40,404 nucleotides of DNA from Candidatus Hydrogenedentes bacterium UBA2224 (GTDB lineage: Bacteria; Hydrogenedentota; Hydrogenedentia; Hydrogenedentales; SLHB01), in NCBI GenBank assembly GCA_002348185.1, contig DDYW01000148.1:1-40404 (forward strand), given 5' to 3'. Both the position numbers and the translations under genes were made by a program. How positions within the stretch are numbered: position 1 is the stretch's first letter; each line of letters opens with the position of its first letter. Under the pieces are notes generated by a model that was given only the letters and a program-made list of their open reading frames with translations, searched no databases and had not been told where the DNA came from. Positions 32,313 to 40,360 of the stretch are shown in pieces.

Positions 32313-32700
32313 TGCCGTCCCTACGGGACTCGTGGTTTGAGGGATGCGGAGATCCCACCACTGAAGTGGTGGGCTATTATCTGCCGTCCCTGCGGGACTT
32401 GGAACCCGTCGCCTTCCTTAGCGCCGAAGGCGCGGTAACATACCAGCCCAGCCTGGAGGGCTGGGTACAGGCATCCCCCCAGTTCGTCCGGTCTGAAGGA
32501 CCGGCACATACGGACCTCCGGCTGCAGATGTCGCGAGCTTTCAGGCCTTCCCTTGTTTGGGACATCCGTCTTCCCAGCCCTGCGGGCTGGGCCGGTGCGT
32601 TCTCGCACCCTCGGCACTCCGGACGCGCGAATCCGCGTCTTTCCGCTCGCCATATCGGCCCTGCGGGCTGGGCTGGTATGTTTTCGCGTCTTTGGCGCTC
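32313..32700. repeat. Array of REP-like hairpin units in both orientations
   Basis: At least ten short perfect hairpins lie in about 390 bp: GTCCC-tac-GGGAC (32317), CCCACCACT-ga-AGTGGTGGG (32354), GTCCC-tgc-GGGAC (32386), GCGCC-gaa-GGCGC (32421), CCCAGCC/GGCTGGG (32447), CCGGTC/GACCGG (32488), CCCAGCCC-tgc-GGGCTGGG (32573), GGTGCG-ttct-CGCACC (32594), GACGCG/CGCGTC (32622) and GCCC-tgc-GGGC (32658). A 47-nt unit occurs once forward (32419-32465) and twice reversed (32573-32619, 32654-32700). Substitutions between copies often keep pairing, as expected for a structured mobile or RNA-binding element rather than coding DNA. Confidence 0.7.
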
Positions 32701-33035
32701 GGGCAGCCGAAGTGTTCTCTTGTTTCACCACACGGATGCGTCGGCGCATGCCCCAGCGCCGAACGGACAAGCGTTTCAGTCATCTGGCCCCGTGTTAACC
32801 GGAGACTGAGGAGTTGGGTACTGGCTCGCCGCAGCGAACGCCGCCGGTGCAGGCGCGCCTTGGTGCGCCAGAAGGATATGCATCCACGGTCGCCGAAGAC
32901 GAGCAGGGTGATGAGGAAGTCTCAGAGCTCCGGGCTCTGGTAGCAGGTTCCCTGCGGCAACTCCATGGCGTATCTGCAGAGACGCAGCGGTTTGGCATGG
33001 ATCACATGGGATTATGGCATGCTTGGTTTGTCACA

Positions 33036-33064
33036 TTGTTCGCGTACGGCTGGAGCAATATAAT
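33036..33064 (+). promoter_or_regulatory. Candidate promoter for the GH29-like gene
   Basis: TTGTTC (33036-33041), a 17-nt spacer and a perfect TATAAT (33059-33064). The -35 matches only half of consensus. The next start codon is about 215 bp downstream. Confidence 0.4.
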
Positions 33065-33279
33065 CGGCGAAGGCCAGATGGAGCAGCAGGTGGAGACAAC
33101 GGCGTGGCGGACGAGCATTTCGCCTCACAGACGGAAGGCCGAGTCCGCTGCAAAAGTGAATTCACTGGCATCCTGAAAAGCTACTGTCGCTTAGCTCCGT
33201 GAACAGATGTCTTGAAACTGATTCGATGACGGGCCCACTGCGCGGGTCACGATGGCAGGAAAGAAGGGAATGTGAGCCG

Positions 33280-34494
33280 ATGAAACGCAACCCCATGCAC
33301 GCGAGCGGGCCCGCGCTGGCTGCTTCGTCTCTGCCTCAGGACAAATCCCCCAGCCTTTTTCCCGGGAAAGGCCGGACGCTGCTTGTTCGCATTCAGGCAA
33401 CACAGGCCATGCTGGCCGGACTGGCATGCATGATCTGCACCGTGGCCGATTGCGCTGATCTGACTATCCTGACAACCAGGCCAGACGGCACACCCAATCG
33501 AGCGGCATGGATGGCCCAGTCCAATTTCGGGGTCATGACGCATTACTTGATTTCTCCGCAAGGTGACTCGCTGGCCGAGAAGACTGCCGATCTCAACCGT
33601 ATCATTGACGCGTTCGACGTCGAAGCCTATGTAAAACAGATCGAGGAGACACAGGCCGCCTGGGTAATCTTCACGCTCTGCCAGGGCACAGGGTTTCTTT
33701 CCAGTCACTGCGAATTCCTCGACAAGCTGGAGGCCGGCTATACCCCCAATCGGGATCTGATCCCCGAGATCGGCCGCCAGCTTCACGAACGGGGCAAACG
33801 CCTGATCATCTATCTGCCCGGCGCACACACGGGGGCCGATCCGAACGTCAAGCGTATCCTGGGTCTCGGAAGTGAAGGCTACGCCGAACGCCACAACGCG
33901 TTTGTCCGCGACTACGCAGAGAAGATGGGAAAGTACTGCGACGGGTGGTGGTTCGACAGTTGCGGCCAGCAAGACAACGCTGCATGGGAAAATGAAATGG
34001 CCGCGTGCCGGGCAGGGAACCCCGACGCGGTGGTCGCATTCAGTGGCGCAGAATTCTGCGCATCCGGAGGCAACCTGAAGCCCATCTGCCCGATCGAGGA
34101 CTACCATGCGGGCGAAATCCACCTGCTGGAGGACGGCCGCATCCGCACGGACTTTATCTGGCCGCCAGGAGAGGGTATCGTCATTTCGGCTGACGCCAAG
34201 CTGCGGAAGACGGGCCAGGCGCCCCAATACTACCTGCCCGATTCCCAGTTCATCGACAATGTGCAATGGCATTGTCTTTTGCCCGTCGATTTGACGTTCA
34301 ATCCGGCCGTGCCCAATCAGTATTGCCACTACAGCGACAAGGAGCTTTTCCAGTTCGTTGACCGGATCAAGTCAGTAGGCGGGGCCATCACGATCAATGT
34401 GCCGATCGACAGGACGAATGGGGCCATTCCGCAAGATTCGCACGCCCAGCTGGTGCGCCTGGGACAGCACCTGAAGAACGATCGCGGTCTGTAG
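33280..34494 (+). CDS. GH29-like alpha-L-fucosidase-fold secreted protein
   Basis: 404 residues from the ATG at 33280. The frame is open further upstream, with GTG at 33199 and ATG at 33226. A later ATG at 33409 would give a compact signal peptide (MLAGLACMICTVADCADL), so the true start is uncertain. The body begins AAWMAQSNFGVMTHYL, like the WxxxAKFGxFxHW opening of GH29. It continues with WVIFTLCQGTGFLSSH and KRLIIYLPGAHTG. KYCDGWWFDSCG places Asp226 where the GH29 nucleophile sits. INVPIDRTNGAIPQDSHAQL matches the usual GH29 end of barrel. It would release alpha-L-fucose or a related sugar; the acid/base residue is not identifiable. It is a divergent member, shorter than enzymes with an added C-terminal sandwich. 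Confidence 0.72.
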   Translation: MKRNPMHASGPALAASSLPQDKSPSLFPGKGRTLLVRIQATQAMLAGLACMICTVADCADLTILTTRPDGTPNRAAWMAQSNFGVMTHYLISPQGDSLAEKTADLNRIIDAFDVEAYVKQIEETQAAWVIFTLCQGTGFLSSHCEFLDKLEAGYTPNRDLIPEIGRQLHERGKRLIIYLPGAHTGADPNVKRILGLGSEGYAERHNAFVRDYAEKMGKYCDGWWFDSCGQQDNAAWENEMAACRAGNPDAVVAFSGAEFCASGGNLKPICPIEDYHAGEIHLLEDGRIRTDFIWPPGEGIVISADAKLRKTGQAPQYYLPDSQFIDNVQWHCLLPVDLTFNPAVPNQYCHYSDKELFQFVDRIKSVGGAITINVPIDRTNGAIPQDSHAQLVRLGQHLKNDRGL

Positions 34495-34970
34495 GGTAGA
34501 GAGACAAGTGCTCGATGTCGCAGGCCCCTGACGTGAACCTGCCCGAACGATGTCACCCGCGGCTTCCACGACTCGTGGTCACGGTGGCCGCGTATTCGAT
34601 GGGGCCTTGCTCAGCAGCAGCTTCTTCCAGCTCGCAATCTGGTTCGGATGAACCCTGTATTCTGGGGATAGAGCAGCAAGAGTCTTCACCCCCTTGACGG
34701 CATCCAGCACAACCTGAGCCGTGAACCTGTACGTAAACCTTCCGGCTTGTTTTCCCATGTCCATGCGTCCTGTTCTCACGCATGATAAGTCGTTCTAAAG
34801 AATCACGCTGACGGGAACGTGCGCGGGGCTCCGATGGCATCCTCCTCACGAAATCCGGTAACATCATTGAATCGGGATTGATGGAGATCTCGTGTTGCTC
34901 GAAGGCCTTCTGTCATGCTGGCAAAAGGGCTTAAGCGGGGCTGGGTTTATTGACCCTATGAGGAATCCAC
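34495..34970. other. Intergenic region with IS relic
   Basis: 476 bp. It holds an IS3 orfA relic at 34579-34764 and otherwise no gene I can support. The gene at 34971 has its own SD but no clear promoter hexamers. Confidence 0.5.
34579..34764 (-). pseudogene. IS3-family transposase OrfA relic
   Basis: The frame from ATG 34764 (MDMGKQAGRFTYRFTAQVVL, then DAVKGVKTLAALSPEYRVHPNQIASWKKLLLSK) matches the helix-turn-helix front of IS3 OrfA (xAEFKxKVALEALKGEKTLAELAxEYxVHPNQIxxWKK). It ends abruptly after KAPS, where the family continues with the leucine-zipper part. No OrfB follows and no terminal repeats are seen, so it is a truncated, inactive copy. The related OrfB relic lies 5 kb away at 39724. 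Confidence 0.75.
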
Positions 34971-37388
34971 ATGAAACACCTCGTTTCGTTCGCCCTGGCG
35001 CTTACGTTCTGTACCACGTCCGCTTTCGCGGAGAAGTGGACCCTGGTTCTTCCGGACACGCTGGCCAACGACGCCGCTATAGCGGCGGCAGTGGAGGACC
35101 TGCAATCGGATGGCGCACCATTGGGCATTCAATTCTCCATCGGGGACATGAATGACGCGGAGGACAACGTTATCGTGGTGGGCGCGAGCTCCCGCAATGC
35201 GCACACAGACACGTTGACGGCGGACGGACGGGTCAGTTTGTCCGGCGTGGAATCCGAGCAAGGTTTTGAAATCCGTCCTCTTCAACGCGCCCGTGGACGC
35301 GGCATGGTGGTATCGGGCGGTTCGCTCATGGGCGAGGTCTATGGCCTTTACTGGATCTGGGACCGCATGCGCGTCTTCAAGGAGATTCCTGAACTGGACC
35401 TCAAAAGAGAACCTCGCCTCACGGTGCGTCTTACCGAGGCCCCGGACAAAGCGGCCTTGCGCAATGCGCTTCGTGCCACGGCGACCTGGGTGGCCGATGC
35501 CCCGATTCTCGATATGGTGCCTTGGGATGCGGAACCGGAGGCCAGTGAAAACGCGGCCACGCGCAAAGATGTGCAGCAGATGATTGACGCCGCGCACGCC
35601 TTCCACATGAAATACCTGGGCATCTGCGACGAAATCTCGTTTCACCCGTCCCTGCAAGAGGAATTTGACTTCAAGTTGGACCCCGCCGACCCGGCCTTGT
35701 GGGCGGCGCTCCAGACGAAATACCGCCGTCTATTCCAGGCGATGCCGGACCTCGACGGCGTCCGCATCCGCACCGGGGAATTGACCCGAGTGGGAGGCAA
35801 CTACATCGCCTACGACGTCATGCACGAACCGGAGGATCATCCCTGGACCCTTGAGCAACGCTACCGCACCTTTGTGCAGAAGATGCACGAGGTTGTTGTG
35901 GGCGAGTTCGACAAGATCTATTTTCATCGCACGTGGGCCACCACGTCCGATGAGCAGCATTCGAACGCCGACGTCTACAAATCCATTTTCACGAGCGACG
36001 TGCCCACGAAGAACTTGTATCTTTCGCCCTATATGAGCCTGGCCGACCGCTGGTACTACCAGCCCTACAATCCCACCTTCAATCAAACGCCCCACCAGAT
36101 GGTGGTTCTGTTGTCCGTTCTGGATTACCATGCCTCGGGAACCGTGAACGTCTTTCCCTCCTGGCCGGGGGAGTACCATCAGGGCGGTGTGCGAAGCGTC
36201 TTGGCGAATGAGAACAGCAACCTGACCGGGGTGCATTTCGGCGCACATGGGGGATTCGGATGGAATACGTGGGGCCTGACCGCTTACCTCGCCTTCCGGC
36301 TGGCCTGGGATCCCGGGGAGGACCAACGGACCATTGCCCGAGACTTCGCCGCCATCCATTTCGGTACGGAAGCCGCGGACGGCCTGGCCGACATCATTCT
36401 CCTGTCTCAAGTCGCTTACAAAGACGGCATCTATGTAAAGCCCGTCGCCGAGGCCATCCGGGGCAATACGCTCCCGCACCTGCGTCTCACCACATTCCAG
36501 CTCATGGGCCTTCCCGACATCGATCGCGGGCGCACCCATCTGGACTGGCTGCAACGAGTGATGTACGCCCCCTCCAAGGGCCACACCAGCGAGGCCATGG
36601 CCCTTCTTGACAGAGGCCTGGACGCCGCACGCGAGATGGAGGCCCGCTTCGTCCCCCTCGCCGACAAGACCACCAATCCCGAATTGGCCGCTCAGGTCGC
36701 CGATTCACTGCGCCTGACGCGCCTGCTGGTGGAAACCAACCGGCTCTACGTGAAGACTATCTACGCCTACTTCGAGTACCGCGAAGCGCGCGACGACCCC
36801 GCCAAAGCCCGCCTGGCACGGGATCTTGCCGATCTCCAGGACGCCATGCGCCGCTTCTCCCAGGCTCCTGGATTTGACTACAAGTTGTACGGTATTGAAA
36901 CGCTTGTGACCTGCGCCGCGGACGCCCTCACCGGCCTCGAGGCCGCCGAGGCCCGTCTCGCAGAAGCCCCTACCGAAGAAGAAACATATCAACTCATTGC
37001 CGGGCAACAGGCCGCACACGCCCAGGCGATCAGGAACTACGCCGGCGAATCCACGCATTTCCTCCACTGGCGCGGACGCGTGGACGGCAAAGACATTCTG
37101 CATATCAAGGGCGAGGAACTGAAAACCGAACATGTCGCCTACGATGAGCTCCAGGACATCTCCTGCGAATTCAAGGCGCCCCTTCCCCGAAAGGAAGTCA
37201 CCGTGCTCCTCCAGGAGAACGAAGCGCTCGAGATCCACCCCTTCGTGCTCGAACAACCCAGCGCCGCCAACGATTACACGGTCAGAATCTATCTCCACAA
37301 CCGTCCTCCCGGTTACGCCTGGTGGGATTTCGACCTCTACTTTGTGGATAAACCGCCTGCATCGGTGGGACTTAAGACGCCGTGGTAG
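34971..37388 (+). CDS. Secreted GH67/GH20-like glycosidase (alpha-glucuronidase-like architecture)
   Basis: 805 residues. GAGGAAT lies 7 nt before the ATG and the signal peptide is MKHLVSFALALTFCTTSAFAE. Residues ~20-135 form the small alpha/beta domain common to GH20, GH67 and GH84 (EDLQSDGAPLGIQF, NVIVVGASSRNAHT, GFEIRPL, GGSLMGEVYGLYWIWDRM). A barrel follows (~150-460) with HMKYLGICDEISFHPS, DLDGVRIRTGELTRVG, DKIYFHRTWATTSDEQH and GVHFGAHGGFGWNTWGLTAYLAFRLAWDP; the last is like the barrel end of GH67. Residues ~470-700 are helical, again GH67-like. A beta-rich tail ends the protein. Release of glucuronic acid or a hexosamine are both possible. I favour a glucuronidase-like role from the overall order, without a confirmed catalytic pair. 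Confidence 0.72.
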   Translation: MKHLVSFALALTFCTTSAFAEKWTLVLPDTLANDAAIAAAVEDLQSDGAPLGIQFSIGDMNDAEDNVIVVGASSRNAHTDTLTADGRVSLSGVESEQGFEIRPLQRARGRGMVVSGGSLMGEVYGLYWIWDRMRVFKEIPELDLKREPRLTVRLTEAPDKAALRNALRATATWVADAPILDMVPWDAEPEASENAATRKDVQQMIDAAHAFHMKYLGICDEISFHPSLQEEFDFKLDPADPALWAALQTKYRRLFQAMPDLDGVRIRTGELTRVGGNYIAYDVMHEPEDHPWTLEQRYRTFVQKMHEVVVGEFDKIYFHRTWATTSDEQHSNADVYKSIFTSDVPTKNLYLSPYMSLADRWYYQPYNPTFNQTPHQMVVLLSVLDYHASGTVNVFPSWPGEYHQGGVRSVLANENSNLTGVHFGAHGGFGWNTWGLTAYLAFRLAWDPGEDQRTIARDFAAIHFGTEAADGLADIILLSQVAYKDGIYVKPVAEAIRGNTLPHLRLTTFQLMGLPDIDRGRTHLDWLQRVMYAPSKGHTSEAMALLDRGLDAAREMEARFVPLADKTTNPELAAQVADSLRLTRLLVETNRLYVKTIYAYFEYREARDDPAKARLARDLADLQDAMRRFSQAPGFDYKLYGIETLVTCAADALTGLEAAEARLAEAPTEEETYQLIAGQQAAHAQAIRNYAGESTHFLHWRGRVDGKDILHIKGEELKTEHVAYDELQDISCEFKAPLPRKEVTVLLQENEALEIHPFVLEQPSAANDYTVRIYLHNRPPGYAWWDFDLYFVDKPPASVGLKTPW

Positions 37389-37481
37389 GTCACGGGGAAG
37401 CAACTGCGTTTCCCGGTTAAGTTGAGCGGACCGGACCCGCCGCCTCGGAGCACGCCAGCCGCCAACGGACACGGGACCCCA

Positions 37482-39029
37482 TCAGGAATTGGGAACTACC
37501 CGCCGCAGGATCTTCAGGGACCGCTTGGGCAGTTCCCATTGGTTTTCGGGCGCCCCCGCGGGGTCATCCACCGGAACGTACGCGTCGGCGGTCGCGATCT
37601 GTTGGTTCGATTGCCCGTAGTTTGCAAGCACCAAGTGCAAGTCGCGATTGGCAAACGCGGAAGCCACGCAGTCCTGGGGTAACGGCTGGGTAAACAGGTC
37701 CGAGTCGGTGATCTCGAGATAGGCCCACGTTCCATCTTCGGTCAGGGTACGGTACTGCTTGAGCCATCGGGCATGGGCCGGCCGCATGTCCGGATTGGGC
37801 GGGATCGGGTCCCAACCGCCGTAGATATAGGGACCGTCCGGATGAGCCTGGTAATACTTCCACGCCTGTTCGTAAAACCCGCCTTCCGTCAGTCCCGGCA
37901 GGCGGGGAATCGGAATCACGCCCCGCTCACCCGTCAGGGGCCGTCCGCCCTGCAACAAGGGGAACTGCATGTAGGGAATCGAGTGCAGGAAATGCTCGTG
38001 TTCGTTCTCGACCTTGGCCGAGGAACCCTGGATGCACGGAACCACGTAGGGGGTATGATTCTTGACCGCTTCGCGCAGCCCGTCCGCATTTTCCACGTTT
38101 TCGCCAACCCAGAGATAATCGTACACCTTGAGGCCGCCCGTTGGGGGCTGATTCGAACGGTCCGCATGCATCTTGTAAATGCCGCCACGCCGCTTCACTT
38201 CCGAGTAGATGAGATACAGGAGATCGGTCACCGCACCGTCATACTCGGGCGTCTCTTCAAACGCAGCCACCTCATCCGGGGCATTTCCCGTGGCTCGGCG
38301 CTCCGCGTTCCGCACATATCCCCAGTCGTTGTAGAGGCCATCGAGTTCGTAGTCTTCCAGGATTTGAACCATGCGGGGGAGGAAGAACGCGCGCCATCCC
38401 GGACTGGCCGGAGCGCACCGTGCCAAGTCCCACCAGCCCGGGATTCCGTCGTCGGGACGCGACCACTCCGCGCGATAGTTCGGGTCGTGCGCCGCGAAAT
38501 ACCCGCTGGAGGCGTAGGCGAGGATCTTCATCCCGCGTTGATGGACCATCGCCACGAAACGCCGGAATCCCTCCGGATTGACCGCGGTCAGCTTGTCGTT
38601 GCCGAACAGGCCGTACCGGTCGTTCCACTCGTCCATCACATGGACCAACTGGATCCCGTGGGCCTTCAACCGGTCCAATTCCTGTTCGTCGTATTCCTCG
38701 GGTTTCCACGGCTCGCGGCTGGGATATTCGCCCATGTTGTAGACGCACTGAGCGGGCAAATAATCGGTAATCAGGTGCTTGCGCAGGCACTGACGAATCT
38801 GCTTCGTGCACATGCCGATGCACGTGAGGCGCCGGCGGTGCTCCTCCGCCGTGTAGCTGGCAAGAATCGCAGGCGCCGCGGTGATACCTTCACCGCCTCC
38901 TGACGCGCCCGCGCCAGCCGCCTGGACGTCCCTCATGGAGAAACCGGGGGTGGATACAGCAGCCCCCGTTAACGCAGCTGTGACACCCGACCTGAAAAAT
39001 TGCCGCCTGTTCATACTCCCGGTCTCCAT
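37482..39029 (-). CDS. Tat-exported TIM-barrel protein, glycosidase-like, unknown substrate
   Basis: 515 residues from the ATG at 39029 (GGGGGA 7 nt upstream); an ATG at 39014 (MNRRQFFRSG) with GGAG 9 nt upstream is equally good and would put the RR pair at the very start. The leader runs MNRRQFFRSGVTAALTGAAV. The body reads as a GH barrel: IQLVHVMDEWNDRYG, GMKILAYASSGYFAAHDP, YELDGLYNDWGYVRN, GGIYKMHADRSN and LKVYDYLWVGENVENADGL. A C-terminal sandwich follows (HLVLANYGQSNQQIA, KRSLKILRRV). DEWND and YNDWGY place acidic residues at strand ends. It faces the GH67-like gene across a 93-bp gap. The family is not recognised. Confidence 0.74.
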   Translation of the reverse strand: METGSMNRRQFFRSGVTAALTGAAVSTPGFSMRDVQAAGAGASGGGEGITAAPAILASYTAEEHRRRLTCIGMCTKQIRQCLRKHLITDYLPAQCVYNMGEYPSREPWKPEEYDEQELDRLKAHGIQLVHVMDEWNDRYGLFGNDKLTAVNPEGFRRFVAMVHQRGMKILAYASSGYFAAHDPNYRAEWSRPDDGIPGWWDLARCAPASPGWRAFFLPRMVQILEDYELDGLYNDWGYVRNAERRATGNAPDEVAAFEETPEYDGAVTDLLYLIYSEVKRRGGIYKMHADRSNQPPTGGLKVYDYLWVGENVENADGLREAVKNHTPYVVPCIQGSSAKVENEHEHFLHSIPYMQFPLLQGGRPLTGERGVIPIPRLPGLTEGGFYEQAWKYYQAHPDGPYIYGGWDPIPPNPDMRPAHARWLKQYRTLTEDGTWAYLEITDSDLFTQPLPQDCVASAFANRDLHLVLANYGQSNQQIATADAYVPVDDPAGAPENQWELPKRSLKILRRVVPNS

Positions 39030-39033
39030 GAGT

Positions 39034-39096
39034 GATCCCCCAGCCCAGTGGGGGGATCCGAACCCGCAACCGTTGGGTTATGATGGTCTTAACCCA
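39034..39096 (-). other. tRNA-like hairpin pair upstream of the gene at 39029
   Basis: On the minus strand a stem TGGGTTA/TAACCCA with a 9-nt loop (39096-39074) is followed by a T-arm-like GCGGG-TTCGGAT-CCCCC (39067-39051). These lie in the order and spacing of the anticodon and T arms of a tRNA, but the loop is too long. GATCCCCC/GGGGGATC (39034-39058) forms a competing hairpin that covers the SD region. A decayed tRNA or a chance structure. Confidence 0.22.
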
Positions 39097-39251
39097 GTTT
39101 CCGCAATTACTTACAGAATATATAACTTACGGCAACAGAGCGAGATACGCTCGCCCTCACCACCTTCCCAGCTTAACCATTTTCACTATGGTCGTCAATT
39201 CGTAAGTATCAGGATGAGTATCAATCATCTCTGGGGGTTGGAAATCTAGAT

Positions 39252-39296
39252 CACAACGTCGTCTTAGACACCTACACAGACTCAGGTGGCGTTGTG
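39252..39296 (-). terminator. Nested hairpin after the truncated gene
   Basis: CACAACG/CGTTGTG (39252-39258 with 39290-39296) encloses CACCT/AGGTG. It starts 4 nt past the stop of the minus-strand relic at 39300. There is no T-run, so termination is only suggested. Confidence 0.35.
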
Positions 39297-39299
39297 TAA

Positions 39300-39710
39300 T
39301 CACCACCACGAGTCCACCTTCTCGTCAAGCACGGAGTAAGGGCTCACGCAGAGTGGGTCAAGGCGCTCAGCCTGCTGAAGCGCCCAGTCTATCCATTCCG
39401 TTACCGGAAGGTCTCCGTATGCAAACGTCTCTTTGTCGGCCCGCTCCTGGACGACGGCAACATACGCTCTAATCACTTGGCTACGCTTCCACAATTCGGC
39501 GTGCTTCTCCAGATTCTCGAGTCGTGTACGTTCAATCTGCTGCAGTCGCCGCAACTCTACATTCCGCCGCTGTTTTTCGAGTCGCCGTGCTTCCTCGATT
39601 TTTCGCTGGAGCCGGTTCGAGCGAGCGGTGACCGCGGAACGATACAAAGCGCAGATAAACTTGTTAAGAAGGTTTTCGACCTGTTGCACTTTTCTGACCT
39701 GCCCCCGCAA
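39300..39710 (-). pseudogene. 5'-truncated gene: C-terminal part of a coiled-coil/HTH-type hypothetical protein
   Basis: About 130 residues of open frame. It holds a long charged helix (RLQRKIEEARRLEKQRRNVE and RRLQQIERTRLENLEKHAEL), then WKRSQVIRAYVAVVQERAD and a terminal WIDWALQQAERLDPL. This matches, from memory, the C-terminus of a widespread ~400-residue protein whose N-terminus reads like YxxVWxxPMxxLAxxYGxSDVGLAKxCRR (a helix-turn-helix). That N-terminal part is absent: the frame runs straight into the IS-type end at 39695, and its only start there is a TTG inside the IS sequence. The gene was evidently cut by the insertion. Confidence 0.6.
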
Positions 39711-40000
39711 ACGGTACCACCCTTTATGTTAGACCCAAGGCTGACTTCCTACCTTGAAAAGCCTCTTGTTCCGGATTCCCAAACAACCAGGCTTCCGGTG
39801 CCGGGGGAACATAGCCTAGCGCGCTGTGTGGTCTGATGGTGTTGTACGCGTGACGGAATTGTTCTGTCAAGCACTTGGCCTCGAGCAACGCATCATAGAT
39901 TTCGATGTTCAGCCATTCGTCCCTTGTTTTTCCGTTGCAGGATTCGATATATCCGTTTTCCGATGGGCTTCCTGGTTCGATGAACAGTGTTTTCACCTCG
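39695..40000 (-). mobile_element. IS3-family insertion sequence remnant, orfB end
   Basis: The outer end begins at 39695 with TGACCTGCCCCCGC, typical of IS3-group terminal repeats, 29 bp past the OrfB stop. The other end is not found in the window; homology to OrfB fades at about 40000. The element is therefore a partial copy, joined on one side to the truncated gene at 39300 and on the other to YD-repeat debris. Confidence 0.65.
39724..40000 (-). pseudogene. IS3-family transposase OrfB, C-terminal fragment
   Basis: The frame carries VKTLFIEPGSPSENGYIESC, NGKTRDEWLNIEIYDALLEA and FRHAYNTIRPHSALGYVPPAPEAW, the end of the rve integrase core with the third acidic residue of the DDE triad and the conserved YNxxRPHSxLGYxPPAPEA tail. 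The first two Asp of the triad are missing because the upstream part is unrelated sequence. Inactive. Confidence 0.85.
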
Positions 40001-40060
40001 CCGCCACGAGCATGAGCGCCGATTCGCCATCGGCGGCATTTCCTCTGGAATTTGGCCCAT

Positions 40061-40089
40061 CCTGTCAATCCTGTAAATCCTGTCAAAGA
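40061..40089. repeat. Three direct copies of TCCTGTMAA
   Basis: TCCTGTCAA, TCCTGTAAA and TCCTGTCAA follow one another with single-base spacers. A short tandem motif between the IS fragment and the YD-repeat relic. Confidence 0.5.
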
Positions 40090-40160
40090 GCCTCCCTCCC
40101 CCTTCCCAAATGGGCGCGTATGTGGCATACTGCATTCGCACCAGATAGGGGTCTGCGCAA

Positions 40161-40316
40161 ATGCCGGATGCACTATCCAGAATTGCGGACATCCCCAACG
40201 GCATGGATACGCACTATGCGTTTGACGGGTATGGCCGGACGACATCCATCGCGCACAGGGACGGTGCGAATGTCCGGCAGGGCTGGACGTATGACTTGAC
40301 GGCGACAATTACGTAG
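40161..40316 (+). pseudogene. YD-repeat (Rhs-family) fragment
   Basis: 51 codons: DALSRIADIPNGMDTHYAFD, then GYGRTTSIAHRDG and GWTYDLTATIT. The pattern (P)NGxxTxYxYDxxGRxTSI is that of YD repeats of Rhs/tox wall-associated proteins, here about one and a half repeats before a stop. No SD or larger protein surrounds it, so it is a remnant of a big Rhs-like gene. Confidence 0.55.
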
Positions 40317-40360
40317 CAGCGGTTTGCAGCCATGTTCCCCAAGATTGAGGACGGATCAAA

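Larger units (their letters stand above)
31916..33279. other. Gene-poor 1.36-kb region with tRNA-like remnant, hairpins and repeat array
   Basis: No gene I can support. From left to right: a tRNA-sized element (31955-32024), a strong hairpin (31997-32036), a 74-codon open frame (32116-32340, plus) with normal-looking acidic composition but no known family, the hairpin-repeat array (32313-32700), frames of repeat-derived composition to about 33170, and a candidate promoter at 33036-33064. Confidence 0.5.

Noticed and set aside
32313..32700. CRISPR array
   Set aside because: Units are palindromic, unequally spaced, in both orientations, and have no constant spacer length or cas genes.
32541..32783. 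Open frame of 80 codons across the hairpin array
   Set aside because: The peptide consists of repeat-derived motifs (AKDAKTYQPSPQG, AEGARTHRPSPQG) that follow from the DNA repeats, not from selection on protein.
32814..33176. 120-codon plus-strand frame before the GH29-like gene
   Set aside because: No SD, no domain, and composition changes along its length; treated as non-coding.
39252..39296. Integron attC-like site from the nested inverted repeat
   Set aside because: The arm sequences do not fit the RYYYAAC/GTTRRRY core sites and no integrase is present.
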